From an uncultured Thermoanaerobaculia bacterium (GTDB lineage Bacteria; Acidobacteriota; Thermoanaerobaculia; Multivoradales; Multivoraceae): a stretch of 64,000 bases of DNA. Position numbers and translations under genes: made by a program. Numbering within the stretch: position 1 is the first letter of the stretch; each line of letters begins with the position of its first letter. Below are positions 55,490-64,000 of the stretch, piece by piece. The stretch lies in the NCBI GenBank assembly GCA_951812325.1, contig OX638294.1, positions 124,001-188,000 of the forward strand, given 5' to 3'. The notes below the pieces were generated by a model. That model saw only the letters and a list, made by a program, of their open reading frames with translations. It did no database searches and had not been told where the DNA came from.

Positions 55490-57820
55490 ATGGAGGAAAC
55501 GAGGCTGGCGCCAGGTCGACGGCCGCGGACCATTCCGTTCGCGATGCTCCTGCTGCCGGCGGTGTTCGCCTGCGGCGCCGGCGATTCTTCGCTGCGCTGG
55601 GTCGACTGGGCGAAGCAGACCCATCGCCAGGTCGTCGTCGACCGCGAACCGGGCCAGTACCTCGGCCACCCGACGACCGTGCTGCTTTCCGACGAGCGCT
55701 CGATTCTGGCCGTCTACCCGAAGGGCCACGGCGCCGGCGCGATCACGATGAAGCGCAGCGACGACGGCGGCCTGACCTGGAGCGAACGTATGCCGACGCC
55801 GGCGAGCTGGGAGACGTCGATGGAGACGCCGACCGTGTTCCCGGTCGATCTCGCGGACGGGCGGCGGCGGCTCATCATGTTCTCGGGGCTCTACCCGGTG
55901 CGGATGGCGCGGTCCGAGGACGAAGGCGAGACCTGGACGGAACTCGAGCCGATCGGTCACTTCGGAGGCATTGTCGCGATGTCGTCCGTTGAGCGACTGC
56001 GAAGCGTCGACGGCGAGTTGATCGCCCTGTTTCACGACGACGGACGCTTCCTGCGCCGCCGGACCTCCCGCTACGAGCGGATTCCCGGCTTCGAGCCGGA
56101 CTTCAAGGTCTACAAGACGATCTCGCTCGACGACGGATTGACGTGGTCGGAACCGGAGGTCATCGCGACTCACCCCGAGGCGCACCTTTGTGAACCGGGG
56201 CTGATTCGGTCGCCCGACGGGCGCGAAATCGCCGTGTTGCTGCGGGAGAACAGCCGCCAGTTCAACTCCTTCGTCATCTTCTCGCGGGATGAGGGGCGCA
56301 CCTGGAGCCGTCCGGTGGAGCTGCCTTCGTCGCTTACGGGCGACCGGCACGTCGGCCGCTACACGCCGGACGGCCGTCTGTTCGTGTCCTTCCGCGACCA
56401 GGCGCCGTCCAGCCCGTGGCGGGGCGACTGGGTGGGTTGGCTCGGCCGCTACGAGGACCTGCGCCGCGGCAGGCGGGAACCTTCGGCCGGCGAGGTGCGG
56501 GTGCGGCTCATGGACAACACGTACGCCGCGGACACCGCGTATCCCGGTCTGGAGTTGTTGCCCGACGGGACCTTCGTTGCGACGACGTACGGTCACTTCA
56601 CGGCGGGCGAGGAACCGTGGGTTGCGTCGGTGCGATTCACCACGGCCGAGCTGGACCAGGCCGCGGCGTCCGCGCCCGCCGAAGCGCCGGCCAGACCCGT
56701 GCTCCGGGTCGGGACGAGCGGCGACTATCCGCCGTTCTCCACCGTCGCGGCGAACGATGGAGGCGATTCGCCGGCAGATTCCGAAGCGCGCAGCGGCTTC
56801 TCGATCGAAGTCGCCGGGCGGCTGGCAACGGATCTGGGCTACGACGTGGAGTTCCGGTCCTTCGATTGGCCCAACTTGACGGCCGCCGTGCGGTCCGGCG
56901 ACTTCGACATCGGGATGAGCGGCGTCACCTGGAGGCCTGAGCGTGCCGCGGTGGGGTGGATGAGTCGGGCGGTCGCCGCGGGCGGGCCTTGTGTGGTCAC
57001 CGATGCGGACAGCCCGAACACTCCGCGCCGGATCGCGGTGAACCGCGGCGGAATCCTCGAGCGCTGGACGCGGCAGCGCCATCAGGGCACGGCGACCGAA
57101 GTCATCGCCGTCGACGACAATCTCTCTCTTCCCGGCCGCCTCGAACGGGCCGAAGTGGACGCCTTCGTCACCGACTCGTTCGAGGTCGAGCACTTCGGCC
57201 GCGACGGCTGGCGGCGCCGCTGCGAACCGCCGCTCGACCGCAAGGTGTTCTGGATCAGCCCGAAACGGGCCGAGGATCTCGGGCCGGCGGTCGACCGCTG
57301 GATTCAGCGGAATGAGGGCTGGCTGGAGGCGAGACGCGAGGAGTGGTTTGGCAGCCGCCAGGAACGGGACGAGCTGGACCATCTGCTCGACCTGACGGCC
57401 CGTCGACTCTCCTTCATGCCGCCCATCGCGGCCTGGAAAAAGGAGCGTGGTCTGGCGATCGAGGACCTGGAGCGGGAGCGGGTGGTGCTTGAGGCGGCGG
57501 AGCGGACCGCGGTCGAGTTCGGGCTCGATCCGGCGCCGGTGAGGGACTGGTTCGCGTTGCAGATCGATCTGGCGAAGGCCGTGCAGCGCCGCAGCGCGGG
57601 GGTGCAGTCGACGTTGAGCCTGGAGGAGATTCGTCCGGCGCTCAACCGTTTGGGAGAACGCCAGGTGCGCGCGCTGCGAGTGCTCGCGACGCGAGCGCGC
57701 GAGCCGGAAACGTCGGCATTCGAGCTTCTCGGGCCGTATCTCGACAGCGGGGAAGTTGACCGTGTGCGGGCCGGCGTGACCAGGGTCCTTGCCGATCTGA
57801 CGGGAGTGACCGGAGACTGA
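55490..57820 (+). CDS. Lipoprotein fusing sialidase-like propeller, PheC-like cyclohexadienyl dehydratase and secreted chorismate mutase
   Basis: A 776-residue protein. ATG 55490 gives a lipoprotein signal ([11 protein letters not shown]). Residues about 30-395 form a BNR/sialidase propeller with four Asp boxes ([40 protein letters not shown]). Residues about 402-622 match PheC, a solute-binding-fold enzyme that converts prephenate to phenylpyruvate: [34 protein letters not shown] and the C-terminal [11 protein letters not shown]. Residues about 625-776 are an AroQ-gamma chorismate mutase: [18 protein letters not shown] (Arg638/639, Lys650), EDLERERVV (Arg662/664), [13 protein letters not shown] (Gln691). 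The protein could therefore turn chorismate into phenylpyruvate outside the cytoplasm. The sialidase part has no known link to this chemistry. Confidence 0.88.
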   Translation: MEETRLAPGRRPRTIPFAMLLLPAVFACGAGDSSLRWVDWAKQTHRQVVVDREPGQYLGHPTTVLLSDERSILAVYPKGHGAGAITMKRSDDGGLTWSERMPTPASWETSMETPTVFPVDLADGRRRLIMFSGLYPVRMARSEDEGETWTELEPIGHFGGIVAMSSVERLRSVDGELIALFHDDGRFLRRRTSRYERIPGFEPDFKVYKTISLDDGLTWSEPEVIATHPEAHLCEPGLIRSPDGREIAVLLRENSRQFNSFVIFSRDEGRTWSRPVELPSSLTGDRHVGRYTPDGRLFVSFRDQAPSSPWRGDWVGWLGRYEDLRRGRREPSAGEVRVRLMDNTYAADTAYPGLELLPDGTFVATTYGHFTAGEEPWVASVRFTTAELDQAAASAPAEAPARPVLRVGTSGDYPPFSTVAANDGGDSPADSEARSGFSIEVAGRLATDLGYDVEFRSFDWPNLTAAVRSGDFDIGMSGVTWRPERAAVGWMSRAVAAGGPCVVTDADSPNTPRRIAVNRGGILERWTRQRHQGTATEVIAVDDNLSLPGRLERAEVDAFVTDSFEVEHFGRDGWRRRCEPPLDRKVFWISPKRAEDLGPAVDRWIQRNEGWLEARREEWFGSRQERDELDHLLDLTARRLSFMPPIAAWKKERGLAIEDLERERVVLEAAERTAVEFGLDPAPVRDWFALQIDLAKAVQRRSAGVQSTLSLEEIRPALNRLGERQVRALRVLATRAREPETSAFELLGPYLDSGEVDRVRAGVTRVLADLTGVTGD

Positions 57821-57835
57821 CGCATCGGTTTCCAG

Positions 57836-58015
57836 GGCGTGGTCAGCGGTGATTCCCGGCCGTTGGCTGCTGGGCCTCGTGCCAGTCGTGGTCGCCGGGG
57901 CTGAGCGGCGTGGTCAGCGGTGATTCCCGGCCGTTGGCTGCTGGGCCTCGTGCCAGTCGTGGTCGCCGGGGCTGAGCGGCGTGGCCAGCGGTGATTCCCG
58001 GCCGTTGGCTGCTGG
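57836..58015. repeat. 71-bp tandem repeat, about 2.5 copies
   Basis: Copies begin at 57836, 57907 and 57978. The first two are essentially identical, and the third stops after about 38 bases with one difference near its start. The period is not a multiple of three, no gene covers it, and each unit contains GGCCGTTGGCTGCTGG with potential to fold. It fills most of the 320-base gap between the fusion lipoprotein and the dehydrogenase-like gene (57821-58140); the rest holds nothing I recognise. Confidence 0.9.
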
Positions 58016-58140
58016 AGGACGGACAGGATCAAGCAGCAAGCGGCTGTGCTTGCGTTTCGGCGGGAGCTTCCGGACCGCAAGCCGAAGGCGCGGGTGACGA
58101 AGGGGAGCGGAAGCGGCCGCCGGTCAGGCCGCCGCCCCGT

Positions 58141-59184
58141 CTACTTCAGCGCGGCGATGATGCTGCGCGCCATCTGCCACGTCGAGGAGCGACCTCCGAG
58201 GTCGGGGGTCAGGCTGCTGCCCGCCTTGAGCACCGCGGTCACGGCCTGATCGATCCGGTCCGCCTCGGCGTCGAGGTCGAAGTGCCGGAGCAGGGCGGTG
58301 GCCGGCGTCAGCAGCGGCAACGGGTTCGCCTGGCCGGTGCCGATCAGGTGCGGCGCGTCGCCGTGGACGGCCTCGAAGACGTGGCAGTCGTCGCCGACGT
58401 TGATCGCGTGGCCGGTGGAGATGCCGCCCGCCAGCCCGGCCCCGAGGTTGCTCAGGATGTCGCCGTAGAGGTTGTCCATCAGCATGACGTCGAAGTCGTA
58501 GGGGTTGAGCACCAGGCGCATGCAGGCCGCGTCCACGATGCAGTCGTCCACCCGGATGTCGGAATAGCCGGCGGCAACGGAGCGAACCGAGTCCAGGAAG
58601 AGCCCGTCGGTCTGCTTCATGATGTTCGCCTTGTGGATCGCGGTGATCCTCTTTCGGCCGTGCCGTCGGGCGATCCGGAAGGCGTAGTCCGCGATCCGCT
58701 CGGAGGCGGCGCGGCTGACGACCTTCATGCTCTCGACCACGCCGTCCACGATCTCGTGCTCGATGCCGCGGTAGACGCCCTCGGTGATTTCCCTGATCAG
58801 CAGCACGTCGAGGTCGGGATAGCGCGTCGGCAGTCCCGGGATCGACCGCACCGGGCGCACGCTCGCCCAGAGGCCGAGCATCTGCCGCAGGGCGACATTG
58901 GGGTTCTGGGGCCCCGGGCCGACGCGGACCGCATCCGGACCGGGCCCGATGAGCCGGGTCTTGAGCGCCACCCGGCAATCGCGGATCGTGTCCGCCGCCT
59001 CGCGGAGGACCGCCTCCGTGTTCCGGCGCACCGCGGTCGGCACGTCGACGCGGACGAAGTCGAAGCTGGCGCCGGCCGCCTCGAGGACTTCGAGCACCGG
59101 CGGGGCGGTTTCCGCGCCGACTCCGCTGCTGCCGACAATCAGCGCGACCCGGGGACGCACACCCTGTTCGGCGCCGTCGCTCAT
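58141..59184 (-). CDS. Isocitrate/isopropylmalate dehydrogenase-like protein, divergent subunit
   Basis: A 347-residue member of the beta-decarboxylating dehydrogenase family. The usual LPGDGIGPEV start is replaced by VALIVGSSGVGAETAPP. The middle keeps LLIREITEGVYRGIEHEIVDGVVES (Tyr), AIHKANIMK (Lys) and the signature DNLYGDILSNLGAGLAGG, and FEAVHGDAPHLIGTGQANP forms the cofactor region. Its start overlaps the stop of the next subunit (ATGA). It may be the regulatory partner of a heteromer, like the IDH3 beta/gamma subunits, rather than an independent enzyme; this is inference. Confidence 0.85.
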   Translation of the reverse strand: MSDGAEQGVRPRVALIVGSSGVGAETAPPVLEVLEAAGASFDFVRVDVPTAVRRNTEAVLREAADTIRDCRVALKTRLIGPGPDAVRVGPGPQNPNVALRQMLGLWASVRPVRSIPGLPTRYPDLDVLLIREITEGVYRGIEHEIVDGVVESMKVVSRAASERIADYAFRIARRHGRKRITAIHKANIMKQTDGLFLDSVRSVAAGYSDIRVDDCIVDAACMRLVLNPYDFDVMLMDNLYGDILSNLGAGLAGGISTGHAINVGDDCHVFEAVHGDAPHLIGTGQANPLPLLTPATALLRHFDLDAEADRIDQAVTAVLKAGSSLTPDLGGRSSTWQMARSIIAALK

Positions 59185-60218
59185 CGGGCCGCCTCCCGTT
59201 CTTCCGCCACGGTTTCCAGCTCGGCCAGGAGCGCGTCGGTCAGCTCCGATGTGTTCGCGTTGCCGCCGAGGTCCCGGGTCAGAGCGCTGCCGCCAATCAG
59301 CAGCCTCTCGACCCCGGCGCGCAGGTGCGCGGCCGCCTCCGCCTCACCGACGTAGCGCAGCATCAACTCCGCGGACAGGATCAGTGCGATCGGATTGGCC
59401 AGGTCGCGGCCGGCGATGTCGGGGGCCGTGCCGTGGACCGCTTCGAACACCGCGCAGCCGTTGCCGTAGTTGGCCCCGGGCACCACGCCCAGGCCGCCGA
59501 CCAGACCGGCGCAGAGGTCGCTCATCAGGTCGCCGTCCAGGTTGCCCATGACCAGCATGTCGAAACGGGTCGGATCCCTGGCCAGTTCGAGCGCCAGATT
59601 GTCGAGCGGCAGGTAGTCGACCTGGAAGAAGGGGTAGTTCTGCTCGCACTCGCGGGCGCAGGCCAGGAACAGGTTGTCCGACAGCGGGGTGATCGACGCC
59701 TTGTGAACGATCGTCAGCTTCTTGCGGCCGTGGCTGCGTGCGTACTCGAACGCGAACTGCATGATCCGGCGCGAAGCGTCCCGGGTGACGATCTTGAGCG
59801 CCTCGACCACGCCGTCGACGACCTCGTGCTCGCGGCCGCTGTAGAGGCCCTCGGTGTTCTCGCGCACGATGATCAGGTCGACTCCCCGGTAGCGGGCGCG
59901 CGTGTTTCCGGGCATCGACTGCACCGGCCGCACGCACGCGAACAGTTCCAGGGACTGCCGCAGGAGGACGTTCACGCTGCGCCAGCCGCCGGCCACGGGT
60001 GTCTGCAGAGGGCCCTTGATCGCGATCCGGTTCCGGCGAATCGACTCGATCGCCTCGTCCGGGAGGGGTGAGAGACCCTGGTCGACGGCCGTGCTGCCGG
60101 CAACGACCGGCTCCCACTCGATCCGGCCGCCGGTGACGAAGTCGACGGCGCGCACCATCGCCTTGCTGACCTCGGGACCGATGCCGTCCCCGGGCAGGAG
60201 TGTGACCGCGTACTTCAA
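59181..60218 (-). CDS. Isocitrate/isopropylmalate dehydrogenase-like protein, canonical subunit
   Basis: A 345-residue protein starting at TTG 60218, 5 bases after the ThDP enzyme stop; the frame opens further upstream inside that gene. It keeps all family motifs: LLPGDGIGPEVSKAMV, IVRENTEGLYSGREHE (catalytic Tyr), TIVHKASITP (catalytic Lys), MGNLDGDLMSDLCAGLVGG (metal Asp pair) and FEAVHGTAPDIAGRDLANP. A 2-hydroxyacid with a 3-carboxylate is oxidised and decarboxylated by NAD(P) in this family. The substrate (isocitrate, isopropylmalate, homoisocitrate or tartrate) cannot be told here. Coupling to a second subunit and to a ThDP enzyme argues for a dedicated pathway. Confidence 0.9.
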   Translation of the reverse strand: MKYAVTLLPGDGIGPEVSKAMVRAVDFVTGGRIEWEPVVAGSTAVDQGLSPLPDEAIESIRRNRIAIKGPLQTPVAGGWRSVNVLLRQSLELFACVRPVQSMPGNTRARYRGVDLIIVRENTEGLYSGREHEVVDGVVEALKIVTRDASRRIMQFAFEYARSHGRKKLTIVHKASITPLSDNLFLACARECEQNYPFFQVDYLPLDNLALELARDPTRFDMLVMGNLDGDLMSDLCAGLVGGLGVVPGANYGNGCAVFEAVHGTAPDIAGRDLANPIALILSAELMLRYVGEAEAAAHLRAGVERLLIGGSALTRDLGGNANTSELTDALLAELETVAEEREAAR

Positions 60219-60223
60219 CCGGG

Positions 60224-61783
60224 CTACTGGAGAGCGGAGTCGCTCACCATCGCCTCGATCAGGCACGGACCCGGCTCGGCGAAACCGCGCTCGAGGGCTG
60301 CCGTGAGTTCTTCGCCGGTACGGACCTGCACGGCGGGCATGCCGAAGCCCCGGGCCAGGTCGAGCCATTCGACCCGCGGTGCGCCGAACTCCGTCAGGTT
60401 CAGGCTCTGCGGGCCGAACTCCTCTACGCCGGCCCTTTGCAACTCGACTTGGAGAATGCGGTACATGTCGTTGGCGAACACGAGGTTGACGACGTCTACC
60501 CCCTCGCGGACCTGGCTCCAGAGAGCCTGGACCGTGTACAGGCCGCTGCCGTCGCCCTCCAGCGTCAGCACCTTGCGGTCCGGGCACGCAATCGCGGCGC
60601 CGAGCGACGCGGGCAGGCCAAGGCCGATCGCGCCGCCGTTCTCCTGCAGGTAGGTGTGCGCCGGCCCGTTCATCGTGGCGGGATAGAAGGCGAAACCCGC
60701 GGTGATTCCCTCGTCCATCACGATCGCGTTCTCAGGCAGGGTGGCGGCGACCGCCTGGGCCGCGACGCGCGGGTCGATCGGACCGGTCGGTGCCGGTGGC
60801 CTCTCGACCGCGCGGGCCGGCGGCTCGTCCTTCGCGTCGGTTGCCTGGGCCAGCTCGCCGAGGGCGTGGCCGCTGTCTTCCGTCGGATGGCTCAGGACGA
60901 CGACTTCCACCGACTCCGGAGTCAGGCGGCTGACGCCGCCCTCGTAACCGAAGAAGGCGACGGGATCGAGCGCGCCGGCCAGAACAAGCGTGTCGATTCC
61001 GCCCAGGAACTCCACGGCCTGTTCGGGGAAGTAGGGCACGCGCGGGAGCACGGGAAGACGGGGACCGCGCTCCATCCGCCCCGAGAACGTCTCGGCGGCG
61101 AGCTTGCAGCCGGTCGCTCGCTGTACTCTGGCGGCATCGCTCTGGGCCGCGGCCGTATTGCCGGAACTGCCCAGCATCAGCATCGTCCGTTCGCCGCGGG
61201 CCACGGCGGCCCGGGCGCGCTCGACGGCTTCCGGGGCGACGCGGGCGCCGAGCGGAGGCGCCGGCTCGACGATCGGACCGCGGGCCTCGTTCCACTGGCA
61301 GTCCGTGGGCACGATCAGGGTGGCGATCTGGCCCGGGTGGCGCCGGGAAGCGGAGATTGCGGCGGCCATGTCGCGCGAGATGTGGTCGGCCGAGGCGACG
61401 GTGCGCTGCCAGTCGGAGACTCCGTCAACCAGGCTCTCGACCTTCGTGTTGAGCGGCGGGTCGTAGTTGCGGTGCCAGGTGGGATGGTGGCCGATCAGGT
61501 TGACGATCGGCGTGCGGCCGCGCCGCGCGTTGTGCAGGTTGGCAATGCCGTTGGCGAAACCCGGGCCGAGATGGACCAGGGTCAGCGCCGGTTTGCCGGC
61601 CATCCGGCCGTAGCCGTCCGCGGCGCCGGTGGCCACGCCCTCGAACTGCGCCAGCACCCCCCGCACCCCCGGGATCTCGTCGAGAGCCGCGACGAGATGG
61701 ATCTCCGACGTACCGGGATTGGCGAAGCAGACCTCGACCCCCGCGTTGACGGCGGTCCGAACCACTGCCTGGGCGCCGTTCAT
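60224..61783 (-). CDS. ThDP-dependent enzyme of the acetolactate synthase/benzoylformate decarboxylase family
   Basis: A 519-residue enzyme, shorter than acetolactate synthase (about 570) and near benzoylformate decarboxylase (528). The N-terminal Pyr domain has FANPGTSEIHLVAALDE and the ThDP-activating Glu in LAQFEGVATGAADGYGRM. A central Rossmann domain follows (about 190-330). The PP domain has the GDG motif (LEGDGSGLYTVQALW) closing with FANDMYRIL, where the usual second Asn is Asp. It is first in a three-gene minus-strand operon. Decarboxylation of a 2-oxo acid is likely; which one is unknown. Confidence 0.88.
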   Translation of the reverse strand: MNGAQAVVRTAVNAGVEVCFANPGTSEIHLVAALDEIPGVRGVLAQFEGVATGAADGYGRMAGKPALTLVHLGPGFANGIANLHNARRGRTPIVNLIGHHPTWHRNYDPPLNTKVESLVDGVSDWQRTVASADHISRDMAAAISASRRHPGQIATLIVPTDCQWNEARGPIVEPAPPLGARVAPEAVERARAAVARGERTMLMLGSSGNTAAAQSDAARVQRATGCKLAAETFSGRMERGPRLPVLPRVPYFPEQAVEFLGGIDTLVLAGALDPVAFFGYEGGVSRLTPESVEVVVLSHPTEDSGHALGELAQATDAKDEPPARAVERPPAPTGPIDPRVAAQAVAATLPENAIVMDEGITAGFAFYPATMNGPAHTYLQENGGAIGLGLPASLGAAIACPDRKVLTLEGDGSGLYTVQALWSQVREGVDVVNLVFANDMYRILQVELQRAGVEEFGPQSLNLTEFGAPRVEWLDLARGFGMPAVQVRTGEELTAALERGFAEPGPCLIEAMVSDSALQ

Positions 61784-61841
61784 CGGAGCGGGAGGGTAGC
61801 AAGCGCGAAGGGGGAAGGGGTGCGCGGAAGCATGCCGACCT

Positions 61842-62384
61842 TCACAAGGCGCCTGGAGAGGACTGCGGCGAAGGACTCAGCGGCAGGGCGGTCGTGCGTT
61901 TGATCTCGTTCAGCACGATGCTGGTCAGCAGCCTGTCGACCCCCGGTATGGAGGCGAGATGATCCGCGAGGATGTGTTCGAGGTGGCGGTAGTCCCTGGC
62001 CACGATCTTCAGCAGGTAGTCGTGCTCGCCTGTCAGGGCGTGACACTCGAGTACTTCCGGCAGCTCGCGCACGGCGCGGTGGAACTGCTTGCGGGCGTCC
62101 GTCTGGTGGTGGGTCAGGTAGATCTGAACGAAGCACATCAGGCCCAGATCCACCGCGTTGCGGTCGAGCAGGGTGACCTGCTGCTGGATCACGCCCCGTC
62201 GTTCCAGCTTTCGCAGGCGCTTCTTCAGGCCCGAGGCGGACAGGCTCACCTTGCGCGCGAGTTCTACATCGGTTCGATTCGAGTCGTGTTGGAGAAGCGC
62301 CAGGATGGCGTAGTCGGTGGAGTCGAGGGGTCGGGCCGTCGAGCGGCTTGATTCCGCTGTGCGGCGATCGTCTTTTTTGTCCAT
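61842..62384 (-). CDS. Lrp/AsnC family transcriptional regulator
   Basis: A 180-residue regulator from ATG 62384; the open frame continues 34 codons upstream without support. N-terminal HTH (about 20-70: LDSTDYAILALLQHDSNRTDVELARKVSLSASGLKKRLRKLERRG) and C-terminal RAM/ACT-like effector domain (about 90-165: CFVQIYLTHH, EVLECHALTGEHDYLLKIVARD). The family senses amino acids. It is divergent from the aminotransferase and 4-hydroxyphenylpyruvate dioxygenase genes across 84 bases, so control by an aromatic amino acid is a natural inference. Confidence 0.92.
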   Translation of the reverse strand: MDKKDDRRTAESSRSTARPLDSTDYAILALLQHDSNRTDVELARKVSLSASGLKKRLRKLERRGVIQQQVTLLDRNAVDLGLMCFVQIYLTHHQTDARKQFHRAVRELPEVLECHALTGEHDYLLKIVARDYRHLEHILADHLASIPGVDRLLTSIVLNEIKRTTALPLSPSPQSSPGAL

Positions 62385-62468
62385 GGGGCGTAGTGTACAC
62401 GGAGACTGCCGCCGGGGGTGAAGAATCGGCCCTTGTCTTGACGTGGAGGTTCTGTTAGCGTTCCGATC

Positions 62469-63812
62469 ATGGAGCTGCAAGCCCAATCTTCTACCGCAAG
62501 ACCAGCAATGGCTCCCTTATTGGCCTCTGGAGCGGATGTGGGGCGACCCTCAGCACCGCCTCGTATCGCGTCCTGGCTGCAGGGTCGCGACCGTTCGTTG
62601 CTGCGTCGGATGGTCGACGAGATCGCAAGTCCCGGCGTCGTGTCGCTGGCCGGCGGACTCCCGGCGGTGGAGCTGTTTCCCTCGGAGGCCTACGGCGAGG
62701 TGCTACGCGACTTGCTGGCCGATCCCCGGTCCATGCAGTACGTCGCGCCAACCGGCGCGCTGAAGGAACGGGTCGTGGAGGTCATGCGACGCCGCGGCGT
62801 CGACTGCAGGACGGAGGAGATCCTGATCACGACCGGTGCTCAGCAGGCGCTCGATGTCGCCGTCCGCACGCTCGTGGGGGCGGGAGAGAGTGTCGCCGTC
62901 GAGAGGTTCACCTACGCGGGTTTCAGGGAGATCCTGGCGCCGCTCCAGCCACGACTCGTGACTCTGCCGAGCAGTCTGGACGACGGACTCGATGTCGAAG
63001 CGCTGGAGCGCTTCCTGCTCGCCGGCGCGCGGCCGCGACTCGTGTACGTGATCCCGGACGCCCACAACCCGCTCGGCGTCAGCCTGGCTCCGGAGACCCG
63101 TGAGCGGTTGGTGGTCCTCGCCCACGACTACGATTTCGTGATCCTGGAGGACGATCCGTACGGCCTGCTCTGCTGCGACGGCGAGTTCGAACCGCCGCTC
63201 GCGGCACGGGACGCGGAGCGGGTGGTCTACGCGGGCACCTTCTCCAAGATCCTGGCGCCGGCGCTGAGGATCGGCTGGCTGCGCCTGCCGGAGGCGCTGG
63301 TCGAAGCCTTCGCCGCCGTCAAGGAGATCGGTGATCTCGAGTGCTCCCGGCTGAGCGTGCTCGCCGTGGCCCGCCTCCTGGAAGACCTCGACTTCGACCG
63401 CCACCTCGGGTTGCTGCGTGCGACCTATCGGGCCCGTCGCAAAGCGATGCTCGAGGCGCTTGCCGATCACCTGCCGGCGGGCTGTGCCTTCACGGAGCCC
63501 CGGGGCGGCATGTTCGTGTGGGTGGAGCTGCCCGAGGGGACGGATGGCGGGCGCCTGCTGGAGCGGACCCTGGCCGAGCGGAAGCTCGCCTTCGTTCCCG
63601 CGGCCGCGTTCGTGGACGCGGCGGACAGCACGGCGCCCCGGAATGCGGTTCGCTTGTGCTTCTCGGGCCTGGAACCGGTGGCTCTGCGCGAGGCGGTGGC
63701 GAGCTTCGCCGCCTGCATCGAGAGTTCGACCGCGCGGCCGGAACCGGAGGCGGCCGGCTCGGCCCGGTCTCCGGGCCGCCGGACACAAGACGAAGGAGGA
63801 GGGAAGGCATGA
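62469..63812 (+). CDS. PLP-dependent fold type I aminotransferase (MocR/AAT-I-like)
   Basis: A 447-residue aminotransferase. Key features: [21 protein letters not shown] (cofactor phosphate loop), [10 protein letters not shown] (substrate-binding Asn), [13 protein letters not shown] (Asp that pairs with the PLP ring nitrogen), [19 protein letters not shown] (Schiff-base Lys). It resembles 2-aminoadipate/aromatic aminotransferases of the KAT II group without the GntR domain of MocR. It overlaps the 4-hydroxyphenylpyruvate dioxygenase gene by four bases (ATGA), so it is likely a tyrosine or phenylalanine transaminase. ATG 62469 is used; ATG 62508 is another possible start. Confidence 0.92.
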   Translation: MELQAQSSTARPAMAPLLASGADVGRPSAPPRIASWLQGRDRSLLRRMVDEIASPGVVSLAGGLPAVELFPSEAYGEVLRDLLADPRSMQYVAPTGALKERVVEVMRRRGVDCRTEEILITTGAQQALDVAVRTLVGAGESVAVERFTYAGFREILAPLQPRLVTLPSSLDDGLDVEALERFLLAGARPRLVYVIPDAHNPLGVSLAPETRERLVVLAHDYDFVILEDDPYGLLCCDGEFEPPLAARDAERVVYAGTFSKILAPALRIGWLRLPEALVEAFAAVKEIGDLECSRLSVLAVARLLEDLDFDRHLGLLRATYRARRKAMLEALADHLPAGCAFTEPRGGMFVWVELPEGTDGGRLLERTLAERKLAFVPAAAFVDAADSTAPRNAVRLCFSGLEPVALREAVASFAACIESSTARPEPEAAGSARSPGRRTQDEGGGKA

Positions 63813-64000
63813 ACCTGGAGACCATGGAACAGACGCCGCCGGCGGACCCCGTCCCGGCAACGGCGACCGGCGGGGACTTCTGTCCGATTCTCGGTTTCGA
63901 CCACCTGGAGCTGTATGTCGGCAACGCGAAGCAGTCGGCGGCCTACTACTGCCAGGCGTTCGGTTTCGAGTGCACCGCGGTACGGGGGCTCGAGACCGGC
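63809..64000 (+). CDS. hppD: 4-hydroxyphenylpyruvate dioxygenase, N-terminal fragment
   Basis: The first 64 codons; the gene runs off the right edge. ATG 63809 follows AAGGAGGAGGG and overlaps the aminotransferase stop. After a 28-residue variable tail, [27 protein letters not shown] is the strongly conserved opening of the vicinal-oxygen-chelate domain of HPPD, which turns 4-hydroxyphenylpyruvate into homogentisate in tyrosine breakdown. The iron ligands lie in the missing C-terminal half. Confidence 0.9.
   Translation, partial: MNLETMEQTPPADPVPATATGGDFCPILGFDHLELYVGNAKQSAAYYCQAFGFECTAVRGLETG

Noticed and set aside
55379..57382. 668-codon upstream extension of the DUF255 frame
   Set aside because: It lies antisense to the fusion lipoprotein and adds no domain; GTG 55378 gives a natural hydrophobic start.
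57836..58015. CRISPR array
   Set aside because: The 71-bp units abut without spacers and no cas gene is present.

Overview
The window is about 64 kb of very GC-rich bacterial DNA, densely packed with genes on both strands. The lineage is most likely Acidobacteriota, with a Thermoanaerobaculia-like marine or symbiont relative as a guess. Supporting this are two very long outer-membrane receptors with an N-terminal carboxypeptidase-regulatory domain (Oar type), two large secreted proteins ending in the acidobacterial type of von Willebrand A domain, paired CRTAC1 (FG-GAP plus ASPIC/UnbV) proteins, and a DUF1549/DUF1553 plus DUF1501 pair. The assignment rests on gene content only. No rRNA, tRNA, insertion sequence, prophage or CRISPR array was recognised.

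Layout. (1) 1-8.6 kb, + strand: a tightly coupled operon that looks like the right end of a phage-defence locus. It holds the tail of an unidentified protein, PglZ, BrxL, a RecQ helicase fused to a phosphoribosyltransferase, a DprA-like protein and a winged-helix protein. PglZ and BrxL are BREX hallmarks; the last three are not core BREX genes. (2) 8.6-15.2 kb: a carboxylesterase, an M20 peptidase, a PQQ-dependent dehydrogenase and a fumarylacetoacetase-family hydrolase. (3) 15.2-26.5 kb, - strand: a cytochrome/DUF1549/LamG/DUF1553 protein, a Tat-exported DUF1501 protein and two VWA paralogues, apparently one transcription unit. (4) 26.7-37.6 kb: PurU, then two paralogous TonB-dependent receptors that flank a hendecad coiled-coil membrane protein and a divergent PD-(D/E)XK nuclease-like protein. 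Both receptors end in closely similar cUUCGg-loop terminators. (5) 37.8-43.9 kb, + strand: CRTAC1, TPR, CRTAC1. (6) 44-55.4 kb: a fused double CoA-transferase, a transporter, a sugar-isomerase-like protein, DUF4159, a metallo-beta-lactamase-fold enzyme, a beta-propeller, a small CCDC90-like protein and a DUF255 thioredoxin protein with a DsbD-N-like tail. (7) 55.5-64 kb: a lipoprotein fusing a sialidase-like propeller, a PheC-like cyclohexadienyl dehydratase and a secreted-type chorismate mutase; then a ThDP enzyme with two coupled isocitrate/isopropylmalate-dehydrogenase-like subunits, an Lrp-type regulator, an aminotransferase and the start of 4-hydroxyphenylpyruvate dioxygenase.

The most interesting points are the defence-like operon at the left edge, the triple fusion at 55.5 kb, which would place chorismate-to-phenylpyruvate chemistry outside the cytoplasm, and a recurrent pattern of short, diverged duplications exactly at gene ends (14.2, 21.5, 48.1 and 50.0 kb).
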